This document shows positions 45,720 to 54,795 of a stretch of 64,000 nucleotides of DNA, piece by piece. Under the pieces are notes generated by a model, which did no database searches, was not told where the DNA came from, and saw only the letters and a list, made by a program, of their open reading frames with translations. This DNA is from Campylobacter sp. TTU_617. Its GTDB lineage: Bacteria > Campylobacterota > Campylobacteria > Campylobacterales > Campylobacteraceae. A program made the position numbers and the translations under genes. Where the stretch lies: assembly GCF_016599045.1 (NCBI RefSeq), contig NZ_JAENKV010000006.1:1-64000 (forward strand), read 5' to 3'. Each line of letters starts with the position of its first letter. Position 1 is the first letter of the stretch.

Positions 45720-46883
45720 CTACACCATATAAGACATTTGATGAACTTCTAAAAGTTTTTGATAAAACTCTTCATCTTCTTTATATTCTAAGATTCCATT
45801 AGTAGGAAAAAGATCATTATAAATTTTTTGCATATTTTTAAAACGATTTGGAAAAAGTTTGCTCAAAATCATACTTGAAATTTCCTTTCTCATAAAAATA
45901 GCTGGGGGAATGATTCCTGCTCTTAATAATTCTTTTAAAGAATTACTATTAAAATGCATATGATGGTGATGTCCATGGGGACAAGATTTTGTACTTACTA
46001 TAATAGCACACTTATCGCAAAAAACAAACTCAGGTAAAACAATTACTTCAATACCATAATCTTTAGCAAATTCATCTAAAATAGTTTTAGGTTGATTACA
46101 ATCATAAAACATTCCAAGTCCGGTATGATTTTGTCCCACTACTAATTTCGTACAACCTAAATTCTTAGCAATAGTCCCTTCAAGTCCAGGATTTAAATGA
46201 GCGTGAAATATATCAGTATCTTGCAAAGGAAATACAAAAATACGCTCAGGTGGCAAATAATCTTTTATAAATTTATTTAAATATTTTTCTTTAAGAGCAA
46301 AATCAAGTCCATTTTCTTCATAAGATTCTATTAAAAAAACTACTACTAGATCAGCCTTATCAATACTCCATCTAAAAATTCTCTCATGAGCTCTATGTAA
46401 AGGATCAAAACTTGAAACTATCGCTGTAATTTTTTTTGCATTAAGATTATTTTTAATACTTAAAAATTTTTCTTTAATACTTTTAATAGGAGAATTATAA
46501 ATTTCAAATTCCCCGCTAATACATACATTTTTATCATCTAAAAAACACTCATTAAAATTAAAAATACTTGTAAAATGACTTTTATATTTAAACTGGGAAT
46601 GAAAAATTATATGTCCAACTATTTGATTATTTAATATAAGATCGATTTTATCGCCAAATTGAATATTTTTTAAAGTTTCTTTAATTTTATTATATTTAGA
46701 AACAAAGGTTAATGGATAAAGAAAAGTATGACCTTTAAATTTCTTTGTGCGTGAAATTTCTTCGCTTTCTTCTTCATTCATTAAATATCTATAAGGACCA
46801 AGCATTCCTTCTTTAATAAGTGCAAGAATTTTAAATTCATTAGCATTAATAACTATACTTTTATTTTCTTTTGCTGATTTCAT
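45720..46883 (-). CDS. ATP-sulfurylase-like nucleotidyltransferase with altered substrate site (Cj1609-like)
   Basis: This 387-residue protein has the ATP-sulfurylase fold: a PUA-like N-terminal domain and a nucleotidyltransferase domain with PLHRAH at 161-166. A zinc-type set follows (Cys289, Cys292, Cys301 in CPHGHHHHMH). The family motif QxRN just before PLHRAH is SSFD (157-160), and GRDH is GQNH (250-253), so residues known to hold sulfate are missing. SGT after the His-rich part is NSN. It is usually annotated sat, but sulfate activation is doubtful, and no cys genes are near. Its start overlaps the regulator gene by 23 bases. Confidence 0.8.
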   Translation of the reverse strand: MKSAKENKSIVINANEFKILALIKEGMLGPYRYLMNEEESEEISRTKKFKGHTFLYPLTFVSKYNKIKETLKNIQFGDKIDLILNNQIVGHIIFHSQFKYKSHFTSIFNFNECFLDDKNVCISGEFEIYNSPIKSIKEKFLSIKNNLNAKKITAIVSSFDPLHRAHERIFRWSIDKADLVVVFLIESYEENGLDFALKEKYLNKFIKDYLPPERIFVFPLQDTDIFHAHLNPGLEGTIAKNLGCTKLVVGQNHTGLGMFYDCNQPKTILDEFAKDYGIEVIVLPEFVFCDKCAIIVSTKSCPHGHHHHMHFNSNSLKELLRAGIIPPAIFMRKEISSMILSKLFPNRFKNMQKIYNDLFPTNGILEYKEDEEFYQKLLEVHQMSYMV

Positions 46884-47751
46884 ATTTTTTCCTTTTTTCC
46901 CATAAAGATTTTCTTGAAATTCCTAATTTTTTAGACAAATCTGTATCTGGAAAAATATTTTGATAAGTAAGTATTATATATTTTACATATTCATCAATAG
47001 TTAAGATTTCATTATTATTGATATTTTTTTCATCATTTCTTAAATCAATATAATCAAAATTTACAGGCTTTTCCAATGCAGTACTTGTATGCAAAATCAC
47101 CATTTTATCTTTAATAAAATTTAAAATTTTTTCTTTTTCTGTATTTTTTAAGATTTGAAAATTGCTTATATATATAATATTGTTATAAGAAATGAGTTTA
47201 AAAATCTTTTCCAATGAACTTAATTCTAAAAGATCAATATATGAAAAAATTAAATCATATTTTTTCATATAACTAAAAACAAAAAAATCAGCATTATCTT
47301 GATTATTTGTCTGGATTATAAGAGGGAATTTAATTTTTTTATAATTGTATTCAATAGTTTTTAAATTTTTAAAATGTGATTTAAAATAACTTTCATAAGT
47401 ATTATTTAATACAAGAAGTTTTCTAAAATCTTGATGATGCTTGATTTTTCTTAATAATTCTTCCATCATAAAAGGTTTTTGAATATAATCACTAGCTCCC
47501 ATTTTTAATGGGTCAGAAACGGTATCTGTACTTATATATGAAATAAGAAGAATTATAATACTAGATTTAAATTTTTCAACTGCATTGATAAAATTATTAG
47601 TATTAGTAGAAAGAAGAATGACATCGTAAGTCTTTTCATCTTTTAACTCATCAAAAGAGTTAATAATTTCACACCAATATCCAATTTCACTTAATTTCAT
47701 ACTTATACTCTGTGCTAAGTAAATTTCATTTTCTATAATTAAAACTTTCAT
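46861..47751 (-). CDS. HP1021-like orphan response regulator (Cj1608-like)
   Basis: The start was set at ATG 47751 (MKVLIIENEI), overlapping the ispDF stop (TAATG). The 296-residue protein has an N-terminal receiver-like domain (1-115). The phosphoacceptor Asp is replaced by Ser48 (VILLSTNTN) and the acidic pair is weakened, so it is an atypical receiver. The C-terminal part ends in a helix-turn-helix-like DTDLSKKLGISRKSLWEKRKKY. HP1021 and its Campylobacter homologue bind oriC, limit DnaA-dependent unwinding and respond to redox state. Here it probably does the same. Confidence 0.87.
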   Translation of the reverse strand: MKVLIIENEIYLAQSISMKLSEIGYWCEIINSFDELKDEKTYDVILLSTNTNNFINAVEKFKSSIIILLISYISTDTVSDPLKMGASDYIQKPFMMEELLRKIKHHQDFRKLLVLNNTYESYFKSHFKNLKTIEYNYKKIKFPLIIQTNNQDNADFFVFSYMKKYDLIFSYIDLLELSSLEKIFKLISYNNIIYISNFQILKNTEKEKILNFIKDKMVILHTSTALEKPVNFDYIDLRNDEKNINNNEILTIDEYVKYIILTYQNIFPDTDLSKKLGISRKSLWEKRKKYEISKRK

Positions 47752-48863
47752 TATATTGTCCAATCAAAATATTTCAAATTTATGCAAGATAAGACAGCTA
47801 TACCCTCTTCTCTTCCTACAAAACCTAATTTTTCTGTTGTAGTTGCTTTTACATTAACTCTAAATTCATCTATTTCTAGAATTTTGGCTATATTTTTTAC
47901 AATATCTTGTTTAAAATTTTGCATTTTTGGAGCTTGTGCTATGATAGTTACATCGGCATTTATAATTTCAAATCCCACTTCTTTAACTTTTTGATAAGCT
48001 TGCTTTAAAAGCTCCATAGAATTAGCATTTTTAAATTTCATATTTGTATCTGGAAAAAGCTCACCTATATCTCCAAGCGCAGCAGCTCCAAGTAAAGCAT
48101 CAATTAAAGAATGAGCCAAAACATCTCCATCACTATGAGCTTTTAAACCTTTACTAGGATGAATTTCAACCCCTCCTAAAAGCAAAGGACGCTTTTCTCC
48201 AAATTCGTGCACATCAAAACCATTGCCACAAAAAATTTCATTACTTGGTTTTGGTAAATCTAATTTTTTTAAATCCTCTTTAAAAGTGATTTTTCTTGCA
48301 CTCTCTTCTCCTTCAACATACCAAATTTTTCCACCTACTGAAGCAATAGCACTACTATCATCGCTAAATTCTTTATCTGTTTCTAAAGCTTTTTTTAGTA
48401 AAGAAGTGCGTGAAATTTGTGGAGTTTGAATAAGCTTAATTTTTTCTCTTGGTAAAATTTTTTCATCAAATAAAGTAGTATCAACTACTTTTAAAATAGG
48501 CGTTATGCAATCTGCGTAATTAATATTTATAATTAATCTGTCAAATAATTCTTTAGAAATAAGTACTCTAGCAGCATCACTTACCATCACAAATTCGCTA
48601 TCAATTTTATTAAGTGCATTCTTTAAAGATTGCGATCTTGATTTAGCGCCTTCAATAATTTCATAATGAGAAGTAAATTTTTTCATATAAGAAGTATTAC
48701 TAGAAGTAACAACAACTTTTTTAAAATGATATAAAGAACTTAAATTTTTTGTCGCATATAACCAAAGTGGATCATTTTTTAAACGAATAAATTGTTTTTT
48801 TACATCAAGATTAAATCTAGTAGAATCCCCAGCTGCAAGTATAATTAAGCTTATATCAAGCAT
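47751..48863 (-). CDS. ispDF: Bifunctional IspD/IspF enzyme of the MEP isoprenoid pathway
   Basis: This 370-residue fusion has an IspD cytidylyltransferase domain (about 1-205: IILAAGDSTRFNLDVKKQFI, SDAARVLI, IQTPQISR) followed by an IspF cyclodiphosphate synthase domain (about 212-370: GNGFDVHEFGEKRPLLLGGVEI, KAHSDGDVLAHSLIDALLGAAALGDIGELFPDTN). It makes CDP-ME and later cyclises CDP-MEP. The IspDF fusion is normal in epsilonproteobacteria. The IspF metal ligands DVH and H are seen. Confidence 0.95.
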   Translation of the reverse strand: MLDISLIILAAGDSTRFNLDVKKQFIRLKNDPLWLYATKNLSSLYHFKKVVVTSSNTSYMKKFTSHYEIIEGAKSRSQSLKNALNKIDSEFVMVSDAARVLISKELFDRLIININYADCITPILKVVDTTLFDEKILPREKIKLIQTPQISRTSLLKKALETDKEFSDDSSAIASVGGKIWYVEGEESARKITFKEDLKKLDLPKPSNEIFCGNGFDVHEFGEKRPLLLGGVEIHPSKGLKAHSDGDVLAHSLIDALLGAAALGDIGELFPDTNMKFKNANSMELLKQAYQKVKEVGFEIINADVTIIAQAPKMQNFKQDIVKNIAKILEIDEFRVNVKATTTEKLGFVGREEGIAVLSCINLKYFDWTI

Positions 48864-48977
48864 ATATTTTCCTTTTTAAAAATTATGACTTTATAGTATG
48901 TTACCATATTAAACACTTATAAAAAGCTAAATTTTATTTTTTTGTTAGTAGAATAATATTTTAAATAAGGAGAACTA

Positions 48978-50081
48978 ATGTTAAAAAAAATTGAAGAAAA
49001 ACTTAAAAACATAAAATATCCTGGATTTGAAAAAGATATTGTTAGTTTCGGTTTTGTAAAAAATATACATTTTGAAAATGAAACTGCTTTGATTGATATT
49101 GAAATAGTATCAGCAAATCCACAAATTGCAAAAGAACTAAAAGATAATATTGAAGCAAATCTTAAAGAATTAAATTTAAAAGAGCTTAAAATTAATATCA
49201 TACAACCTAAAATTCCTGAAGAAAAAAGTAATTCTAGAACTGGAAAAAATATAGCTCCTCAAATTAAAAATTTTATTATGGTTTCTAGCGGCAAAGGTGG
49301 AGTAGGTAAAAGTACTACTGCTGTTAATTTAGCTATTTCTATGGCAAAAATGGGTAAAAAAGTAGGACTTTTAGACGCAGATATTTATGGACCAAATATT
49401 CCAAGAATGCTTGGAGAAACCAAAACACAACCTGAAGTTGTAGGCCAAAAATTAAAACCTATCTTAACACACGGAATTTATATGATGAGTATGGGTGTTT
49501 TAATTGAAGAAGGTCAAGGTCTTATGTGGCGTGGAGCTATGATTATGAAAGCTGTGGAACAGCTTTTATCTGATGTTATTTGGCCAGAACTTGATGTACT
49601 TTTTCTTGATATGCCTCCTGGAACTGGAGATGCTCAAATTACCTCAGCACAAAGTATTCCTATAACTGCTGGAGTTTGCGTAAGTACTCCTCAAATTGTT
49701 TCGCTTGATGATAGTAAAAGAGCACTGGATATGTTTAATAAACTTTATATTCCTATAGCAGGAATTATTGAAAATATGAGTGGATTTTTATGCCCTGATA
49801 ATGGTAAAGAATATGATATTTTTGGCAAAGGCACAGCAGAAGATATAGCAAAAATTTATAATAGTGAGGTATTAGCTCAAATTCCTATTGAAATGATAGT
49901 TAGAGAAGGTGGAGATGAAGGAAAGCCTGTAAGTTTTTACCATTCTGAAAGTGTAAGTGCAAAACGTTATTCTATAGCTGCTGAAAAAATCTGGAATTTT
50001 ATAGAAAAAATCAATCAAGAAGGTGGAGTAAATAATTCTAAAATCCAACCTACAATAAATGGTAAAAGTGCCTGTTCTTAA
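48978..50081 (+). CDS. mrp: Mrp/ApbC family iron-sulfur cluster carrier ATPase
   Basis: This 367-residue protein has an N-terminal MIP18-like domain (about 1-85), a deviant Walker A (SSGKGGVGKSTTAVNLA), DADIYGPNIPRMLG, and DMPPGTGDAQ. A C-terminal CPDN region carries one Cys; the usual CxxC is not seen. The family carries Fe-S clusters to apoproteins. It lies 17 bases upstream of dapD. The promoter region is the 114-base gap opposite ispDF. Confidence 0.93.
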   Translation: MLKKIEEKLKNIKYPGFEKDIVSFGFVKNIHFENETALIDIEIVSANPQIAKELKDNIEANLKELNLKELKINIIQPKIPEEKSNSRTGKNIAPQIKNFIMVSSGKGGVGKSTTAVNLAISMAKMGKKVGLLDADIYGPNIPRMLGETKTQPEVVGQKLKPILTHGIYMMSMGVLIEEGQGLMWRGAMIMKAVEQLLSDVIWPELDVLFLDMPPGTGDAQITSAQSIPITAGVCVSTPQIVSLDDSKRALDMFNKLYIPIAGIIENMSGFLCPDNGKEYDIFGKGTAEDIAKIYNSEVLAQIPIEMIVREGGDEGKPVSFYHSESVSAKRYSIAAEKIWNFIEKINQEGGVNNSKIQPTINGKSACS

Positions 50082-50098
50082 AATATGAGGAGAAAATA

Positions 50099-51259
50099 AT
50101 GATAAATTCTAAAGAAGATTTTTTACTTTTTGTAAAGCAAATAGAACAAAAACAAGGATACAAAAGTCCAAAAGCTTTTGGTATTGCAAGGCTTGATCGT
50201 GGACAAATAAATAAAAATAAAATTTTACAAGCAAATTTTGCTTTTGTAAATTTTGAACAAAATTATGCCTCAGCTGCTATTATATTTGAAGCTTTTGCTA
50301 AAAGAGGGATTGAAATTGATTTTAATGCAAGTGAATTTGTTAGTATTTTAAAATTAGAAGATATAGAATTTGCTCTTTCTTGTTTTAAACCATTTTTAGA
50401 AGAAGAAGGGCATCAAAACATTGATTTACTTAAAATCATTAAAGAATCTTTTAAAGATGATGAATATGCTTTTGTATGTATTTTTGAAGATAAAGAGCCT
50501 TTAAGTGTTGAAAGCGTATATTTAAAACTCTATCTTATTTCAAGTAAAAAAGTTCCTTTAAGATCTTTAAATTTAAATGGAGCTTTTGGACTTTTAAGCA
50601 ATGTTGCTTGGAGTGATGATAAACCAATAGAATTAGAATACTTAAGAGTAAATCAAATGAAACTTAAAATGAAAAATCAATATCCAAAAATTGATTTTGT
50701 TGATAAATTTCCAAGATTTTTATCCCATATCATTCCTGAAGAAAACACAAGAATTCTTGAAAGCTCTAAAGTCAGAATGGGAGCACATTTAGCAGCAGGG
50801 ACAACTATAATGCCTGGTGCAAGTTATGTCAATTTTAATTCAGGGACTACAGGAGCTTGTATGGTTGAAGGGCGTATTAGTTCTTCGGTAGTAGTTGGAG
50901 AAGGCACTGATATAGGAGGAGGTGCTTCTATTTTAGGAGTTTTAAGTGGAACAAGCGGTAATGCCATTAGCATAGGAAAGTCTTGTCTTTTAGGAGCTAA
51001 CTCTGTTACAGGTATACCTTTAGGGGATAACTGTATAGTAGATGCTGGAATTGCTGTTTTAGAAGGAACTAAATTTTTACTCAAGGATAAAGATAAACTT
51101 CAAAAAGTTAATAAAGATTTTGATTTTTCAAAAGATATGTATAAAGGATTAGAACTTCAAGGTTTAAATGGACTTCATTTTAGACAAGATTCTATTAGTG
51201 GAGCGATGATTGTAGGCTTTAATAAAAAAGCTGTAAAACTTAATAATGATTTACATTAA
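50099..51259 (+). CDS. dapD: 2,3,4,5-tetrahydropyridine-2,6-dicarboxylate N-succinyltransferase
   Basis: This 386-residue protein has a long N-terminal region and a left-handed beta-helix domain (about 230-350: VRMGAHLAAGTTIMPGASYVNFNSGTTGACMVEGRISSSVVVGEGTDIGGGASILG). It is the large DapD type of epsilonproteobacteria and some actinobacteria. It adds succinyl to tetrahydrodipicolinate on the path to diaminopimelate. With dapF in this window it covers two steps of the pathway. A bidirectional terminator follows. Confidence 0.94.
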   Translation: MINSKEDFLLFVKQIEQKQGYKSPKAFGIARLDRGQINKNKILQANFAFVNFEQNYASAAIIFEAFAKRGIEIDFNASEFVSILKLEDIEFALSCFKPFLEEEGHQNIDLLKIIKESFKDDEYAFVCIFEDKEPLSVESVYLKLYLISSKKVPLRSLNLNGAFGLLSNVAWSDDKPIELEYLRVNQMKLKMKNQYPKIDFVDKFPRFLSHIIPEENTRILESSKVRMGAHLAAGTTIMPGASYVNFNSGTTGACMVEGRISSSVVVGEGTDIGGGASILGVLSGTSGNAISIGKSCLLGANSVTGIPLGDNCIVDAGIAVLEGTKFLLKDKDKLQKVNKDFDFSKDMYKGLELQGLNGLHFRQDSISGAMIVGFNKKAVKLNNDLH

Positions 51260-51292
51260 GCAGAGATTAACTCTGCTTAAATTTCGCTTTTA
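51256..51292 (+). terminator. Bidirectional terminator between dapD and dps
   Basis: TTAAGCAGAG (51256-51265) pairs perfectly with CTCTGCTTAA (51271-51280) across a five-base loop, inside the gap between two convergent genes. ATTTCGCTTTTATT follows. The left arm overlaps the dapD stop. Confidence 0.75.
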
Positions 51293-51760
51293 TTAACAAC
51301 AACTTTGTGAAGTTGTTTGACAAGAGCCTTGTGAAGCTGATTTTAGCATCCAAAGATCTTTTTCATATTTAGCAATTTTTTCTTGTGCAAAAGCAGCTGT
51401 AGTTGTATCGCTAACTTTTTCTGATTCTTCATTTAATTTTTTAAATTCATTTAAAAGATATTCATAATCTTTTTTAATAAATTCAATTACTTCAATAGGT
51501 GTAAAACAATCCTTATCTACTTTTGGACTTTTAGCTTTTTCTATTAAAGTTTTTCTACAAACTATAGCTTTTTCTCCAAGTTGTAATACTCTTTCAGCAC
51601 AATCATCAAAAAGTTCTGCCATTTCTTCATAAGCTTTTTCTGTATATTCGTGAATTGAAAAAAACTGAAGACCTTTGACATTCCAATGATAATTATGAAA
51701 TTTAATCCATAAATGATGTGCATCTGCTTGGATTTGTAATAATTGATTTACTACTGACAT
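51293..51760 (-). CDS. dps: Dps-family ferritin-like DNA-protection protein
   Basis: This 155-residue four-helix protein has the Dps ferroxidase set, [15 protein letters not shown] and [25 protein letters not shown], with the intersubunit His, Asp and Glu residues. The C-terminal [10 protein letters not shown] is a Cys-rich tail. It stores iron and detoxifies hydrogen peroxide, as Campylobacter Dps does. An AT palindrome in the promoter suggests control by a Fur-family repressor such as PerR or Fur. Confidence 0.92.
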   Translation of the reverse strand: MSVVNQLLQIQADAHHLWIKFHNYHWNVKGLQFFSIHEYTEKAYEEMAELFDDCAERVLQLGEKAIVCRKTLIEKAKSPKVDKDCFTPIEVIEFIKKDYEYLLNEFKKLNEESEKVSDTTTAAFAQEKIAKYEKDLWMLKSASQGSCQTTSQSCC

Positions 51761-51786
51761 TTTATCTCCTTTTTTTAATTTTTAAA

Positions 51787-51792
51787 ATTATA
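51787..51792 (-). promoter_or_regulatory. Extended -10 element of the dps promoter
   Basis: On the minus strand TATGTTATAAT contains a TG-N-TATAAT-like extended -10, 26 bases before the dps start codon. Confidence 0.6.
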
Positions 51793-51806
51793 ACATAAAA
51801 TTATTA

Positions 51807-51822
51807 AATAATAATTATTATT
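51807..51822 (-). promoter_or_regulatory. AT palindrome at the -35 region of dps, possible PerR/Fur box
   Basis: AATAATAATTATTATT is a perfect 16-base palindrome centred 25 bases upstream of the dps -10 element. Fur-family boxes in Campylobacter have this AT-rich inverted repeat form. In DNA this rich in A and T a chance palindrome is possible. Confidence 0.4.
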
Positions 51823-51882
51823 ATATAAAATTTTTTATTATAATTTTTAATTTGTTTTATTATACTCTTTTTCTGTAAAAAA

Positions 51883-53106
51883 TTAACGAGAATTTAATAT
51901 ATTTTTTAAAATAAGTTTTCCTACTTCAACACCAGGTTGATTATAAGTATTTATCCCTAACATAATTCCACAAGCTGAAGTAAAAAGTTCATAATAATAC
52001 ATTAAATACCCTATATGCCAAGAATCAAGATATTCAATTTCTATTAAATCAACACTAAGATTTTCAGAAATTAATGCGTGCATTGTTGCATCACATTGAG
52101 CATTTAAAAGTTCGTGCAATTTTATATTATTACTTGATGAATCTAAAAATGTAAAATTAATATCCGGTATAATTGGAGAATCTTTAAGATTTTTAATTTT
52201 TAAAAAAGTTATTGTTTTATTTTTAGGTCCATCCATAATAAGCTGTAAAAAACTATGCTGATCCCTTGCACCGATTAAAGAAATAGGAGTTAAACCTATC
52301 CTTTTATATCCTTGTTTTTTACCCAAACTTTCAGCAATAAGCTGTATATACCATTCATTAAATCCTCTAAAAATATCATTATAACTAAACAAAACATTAA
52401 TATTAGCACTTTTATGTGTGCAATAATGATAAGCCTTTTGCAAAATTTCATCTTTTTTATGGATAAAAAAATCTTCAAAACAAGATCTAGCACCATTTAA
52501 AAGTTCTTTAGCATCATAACCACAAAAACAAAATGGCACTATACCAACAGCAGAGAGTATGCTAAAACGCCCGCCAACATTATTTGGAATAAAAAAAGTC
52601 TTTATATTTAAATCTTTTGCTTGTTTATCAAGGTTGGAATCCTTATCAGTAATAAAAACAAAATAATTCTTTAACTCACTAAGTTTTAAATTAAAATATC
52701 CAACAATAATCTTAAAGATTGAAATAACCTCTATAGTATTGCCTGTTTTACTTGTGATTAAAAAAAGACTTTCTTTAATATTAATATGTTCTAGAATTTC
52801 CATTAAAGTAGAAGATGAAGTATTATCTACAATATAAAGATTTTTTAAACTTGTATTTTGATTAAAAAGCAAATCTTTTAATGCTTTAACCCCGCAGCTT
52901 GAACCACCCATTCCTACTAAAATAATATTTTTAATATGATCTTTATCTTTGATAAAATCCTTACTTTCATCAATAAGTTTCAAACTTGTATCAATTAAAT
53001 GATAATATCCTATATCTCCACTTTTAAACTCATCATTTATACGATTAGCATAAGATCTAATATTTTCAAATTTAGTTGTTTTAAAAAATAAAGTATTTTT
53101 TAACAT
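51883..53106 (-). CDS. pgi: Glucose-6-phosphate isomerase
   Basis: This 407-residue protein has two SIS domains with VGMGGSSCGVKAL, SKTGNTIEVISIF, NNVGGRFSILSAVG and the active-site region GLTPISLIGARDQHSFLQL. It is of the short type seen in Campylobacter. With no 6-phosphofructokinase in the genus, the enzyme mainly makes glucose-6-phosphate for surface glycans. It starts seven bases before the galU end, so galU and pgi are coupled. Confidence 0.93.
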   Translation of the reverse strand: MLKNTLFFKTTKFENIRSYANRINDEFKSGDIGYYHLIDTSLKLIDESKDFIKDKDHIKNIILVGMGGSSCGVKALKDLLFNQNTSLKNLYIVDNTSSSTLMEILEHINIKESLFLITSKTGNTIEVISIFKIIVGYFNLKLSELKNYFVFITDKDSNLDKQAKDLNIKTFFIPNNVGGRFSILSAVGIVPFCFCGYDAKELLNGARSCFEDFFIHKKDEILQKAYHYCTHKSANINVLFSYNDIFRGFNEWYIQLIAESLGKKQGYKRIGLTPISLIGARDQHSFLQLIMDGPKNKTITFLKIKNLKDSPIIPDINFTFLDSSSNNIKLHELLNAQCDATMHALISENLSVDLIEIEYLDSWHIGYLMYYYELFTSACGIMLGINTYNQPGVEVGKLILKNILNSR

Positions 53107-53924
53107 AAGCTTTTCTTATAAAAGAAATTTGTTGCCTCTACAAAACCATCAACACTACCACAATCAAATCGCTTTCCTTGAAATTTATAAGCTAAAACCA
53201 TCCCACTTAAAGCTTGAGTCAGTAAAGCATCAGTAAGTTGAATTTCTCCATTTTTTCCTTCTTTGGTATTTTCTAAAATACCAAAAATATCCGGAGTTAA
53301 AATATATCTTCCTATAATTGCCAAATTACTTGGAGCTTCATTGATATCTGGCTTTTCTATCATAGAATTAACCATAACCAAATTATCTTCTACATTATTT
53401 CCAGTAATTATTCCATAATTTGAAACCTGATCCTTTGGTACCTCCATAACTGCGATAATAGTGCAACGATATTTTTCATAAATTTTAACCATTTGTGTCA
53501 TTACATTAAAACCTTCTTCATTGACACATAAATCATCAGCTAATATCACACCAAAAGCTTCATCTCCTACTAATGGTCTACTTTTTAAAATCGCATCACC
53601 CAGACCTTTCATTTGATTTTGTCTTGTAAAAGTAAAGGTACAACGATCAATTAAAGATCTTATATCATTTAATAAATATTCTTTTTTTGTTCCTAAAATT
53701 TGATGTTCAAGCTCATATGAAATATCAAAATAATCTTCTAAAGCTCTTTTGCCTCTTCCAGTTACAAATCCCATATTGTCCATACCTGCTTCTAAGGCTT
53801 CATCAACACCATAATGAATAAGAGGTTTATTTAATATAGGTAGCATTTCTTTTGGGAGTGTTTTTGTTGCGGGTAAAAATCTAGTTCCATATCCAGCTGC
53901 TGGAAAAATACAAGTTTGAAGCAT
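53100..53924 (-). CDS. galU: UTP-glucose-1-phosphate uridylyltransferase
   Basis: This 274-residue nucleotidyltransferase has FPAAGYGTRFLPATKTLPKEMLPILNKPL, the GxGTRxLPxTK nucleotide site, then VILADDLCV and MIEKPDINEAPSNLAIIGRYILTP. It forms UDP-glucose for LOS and capsule precursors. The first gene of the galU-pgi pair, it is preceded by a purine-rich ribosome site (AAGGAAATTTT) and lies 100 bases downstream of tRNA-Glu on the same strand. Confidence 0.95.
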   Translation of the reverse strand: MLQTCIFPAAGYGTRFLPATKTLPKEMLPILNKPLIHYGVDEALEAGMDNMGFVTGRGKRALEDYFDISYELEHQILGTKKEYLLNDIRSLIDRCTFTFTRQNQMKGLGDAILKSRPLVGDEAFGVILADDLCVNEEGFNVMTQMVKIYEKYRCTIIAVMEVPKDQVSNYGIITGNNVEDNLVMVNSMIEKPDINEAPSNLAIIGRYILTPDIFGILENTKEGKNGEIQLTDALLTQALSGMVLAYKFQGKRFDCGSVDGFVEATNFFYKKSLC

Positions 53925-54025
53925 AAAATTTCCTTATTGTTATTATTTTATAAAAAAATTATAACAAAATTCGCTACAAATTTAAAATAATTAATAAGTT
54001 AAATTAGTTCATATGTAGTAAGAAG

Positions 54026-54100
54026 TGGTGACCCATACGAGACTCGAACTCGTGTTACCGCCGTGAAAGGGCGATGTCCTAACCGCTAGACGAATGGGCC
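54026..54100 (-). tRNA. tRNA-Glu (anticodon TTC)
   Basis: Read on the minus strand, the 75 bases fold as a full cloverleaf. The acceptor stem is GGCCCAT/ATGGGTC, the D arm holds AGCGGTTAGGAC, the anticodon loop CTTTCAC has TTC, and the T arm is GAGTTCGAGTCTC. The CCA end is encoded. The anticodon TTC reads GAA and GAG, so it is tRNA-Glu. Confidence 0.96.
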
Positions 54101-54189
54101 TTTCAATTTTCAATGAGTTTTTTTAAAAAGTGAATTATACATTTATTATTCTTAATATTATATTAAATTTTAAATTAATATTTTTAAAT

Positions 54190-54195
54190 TATAAT
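54190..54195 (+). promoter_or_regulatory. -10 element of the mntP promoter
   Basis: TATAAT follows a T-rich stretch (TTTTTAAAT) 37 bases before the start codon. Confidence 0.45.
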
Positions 54196-54231
54196 TTCAT
54201 TTTTTATATTTATCAAACAAAAAGGTAAAAT

Positions 54232-54795
54232 ATGGATATTTTTAGTTTAATTTTTCTCTCTTTTGCCTTAGCAATGGATGCTTTTGCTGTATCTTTATGT
54301 AAGGGTTTTAGCGTTAAAAAATTAAATATAAAACACTATCTTTTAGTAGGAATTTATTTTGGCGGATTTCAAGCTATAATGCCTTTATTAGGATATATTA
54401 TAGGAATAGAATTTGAACCTTTTGTTAGAGAAATTGATCATTGGATAGCTTTTATACTGCTTACTTTTATTGGTATAAAAATGATTAAAGAATCACTCGA
54501 AAATAAAAGTTGCGAAAATATAGCAAATGAATTTAATTTTAAAACTATGTTTTCATTAGCTATTGCAACAAGTATTGATGCATTTGCCATAGGGGTAAGT
54601 TTTGCTTTTTTGCAAGTTAATTTATTTTTAGCACTTTTTTTAATTGGTTTTATTACTTTTATACTTTGTATTTTTGCACTTAAAATTGGCAATCAATTCG
54701 GTGTTTATCTTAGCTCTAAAGCAGAATTATTAGGAGGTGGGGTTTTAATTTTACTTGGTATTAAAATTTTAATTCAGCATCTATTTTTTGATTAA
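54232..54795 (+). CDS. mntP: Manganese efflux pump MntP
   Basis: This 187-residue protein has six transmembrane segments. It carries the duplicated MntP motif with Asp in both halves: [16 protein letters not shown] near the N-terminus and [15 protein letters not shown] in the middle, and an acidic/Gly-rich [11 protein letters not shown]. The family exports Mn(II) from the cytoplasm. The ribosome site AAAGGT precedes ATG 54232. I saw no clear yybP-ykoY manganese riboswitch in the 130-base leader. It converges on exoA with a four-base overlap. Confidence 0.9.
   Translation: MDIFSLIFLSFALAMDAFAVSLCKGFSVKKLNIKHYLLVGIYFGGFQAIMPLLGYIIGIEFEPFVREIDHWIAFILLTFIGIKMIKESLENKSCENIANEFNFKTMFSLAIATSIDAFAIGVSFAFLQVNLFLALFLIGFITFILCIFALKIGNQFGVYLSSKAELLGGGVLILLGIKILIQHLFFD

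Noticed and set aside
54100-54231. yybP-ykoY manganese riboswitch before mntP
   Set aside because: The leader is AT-rich without the conserved loop sequences of that riboswitch.
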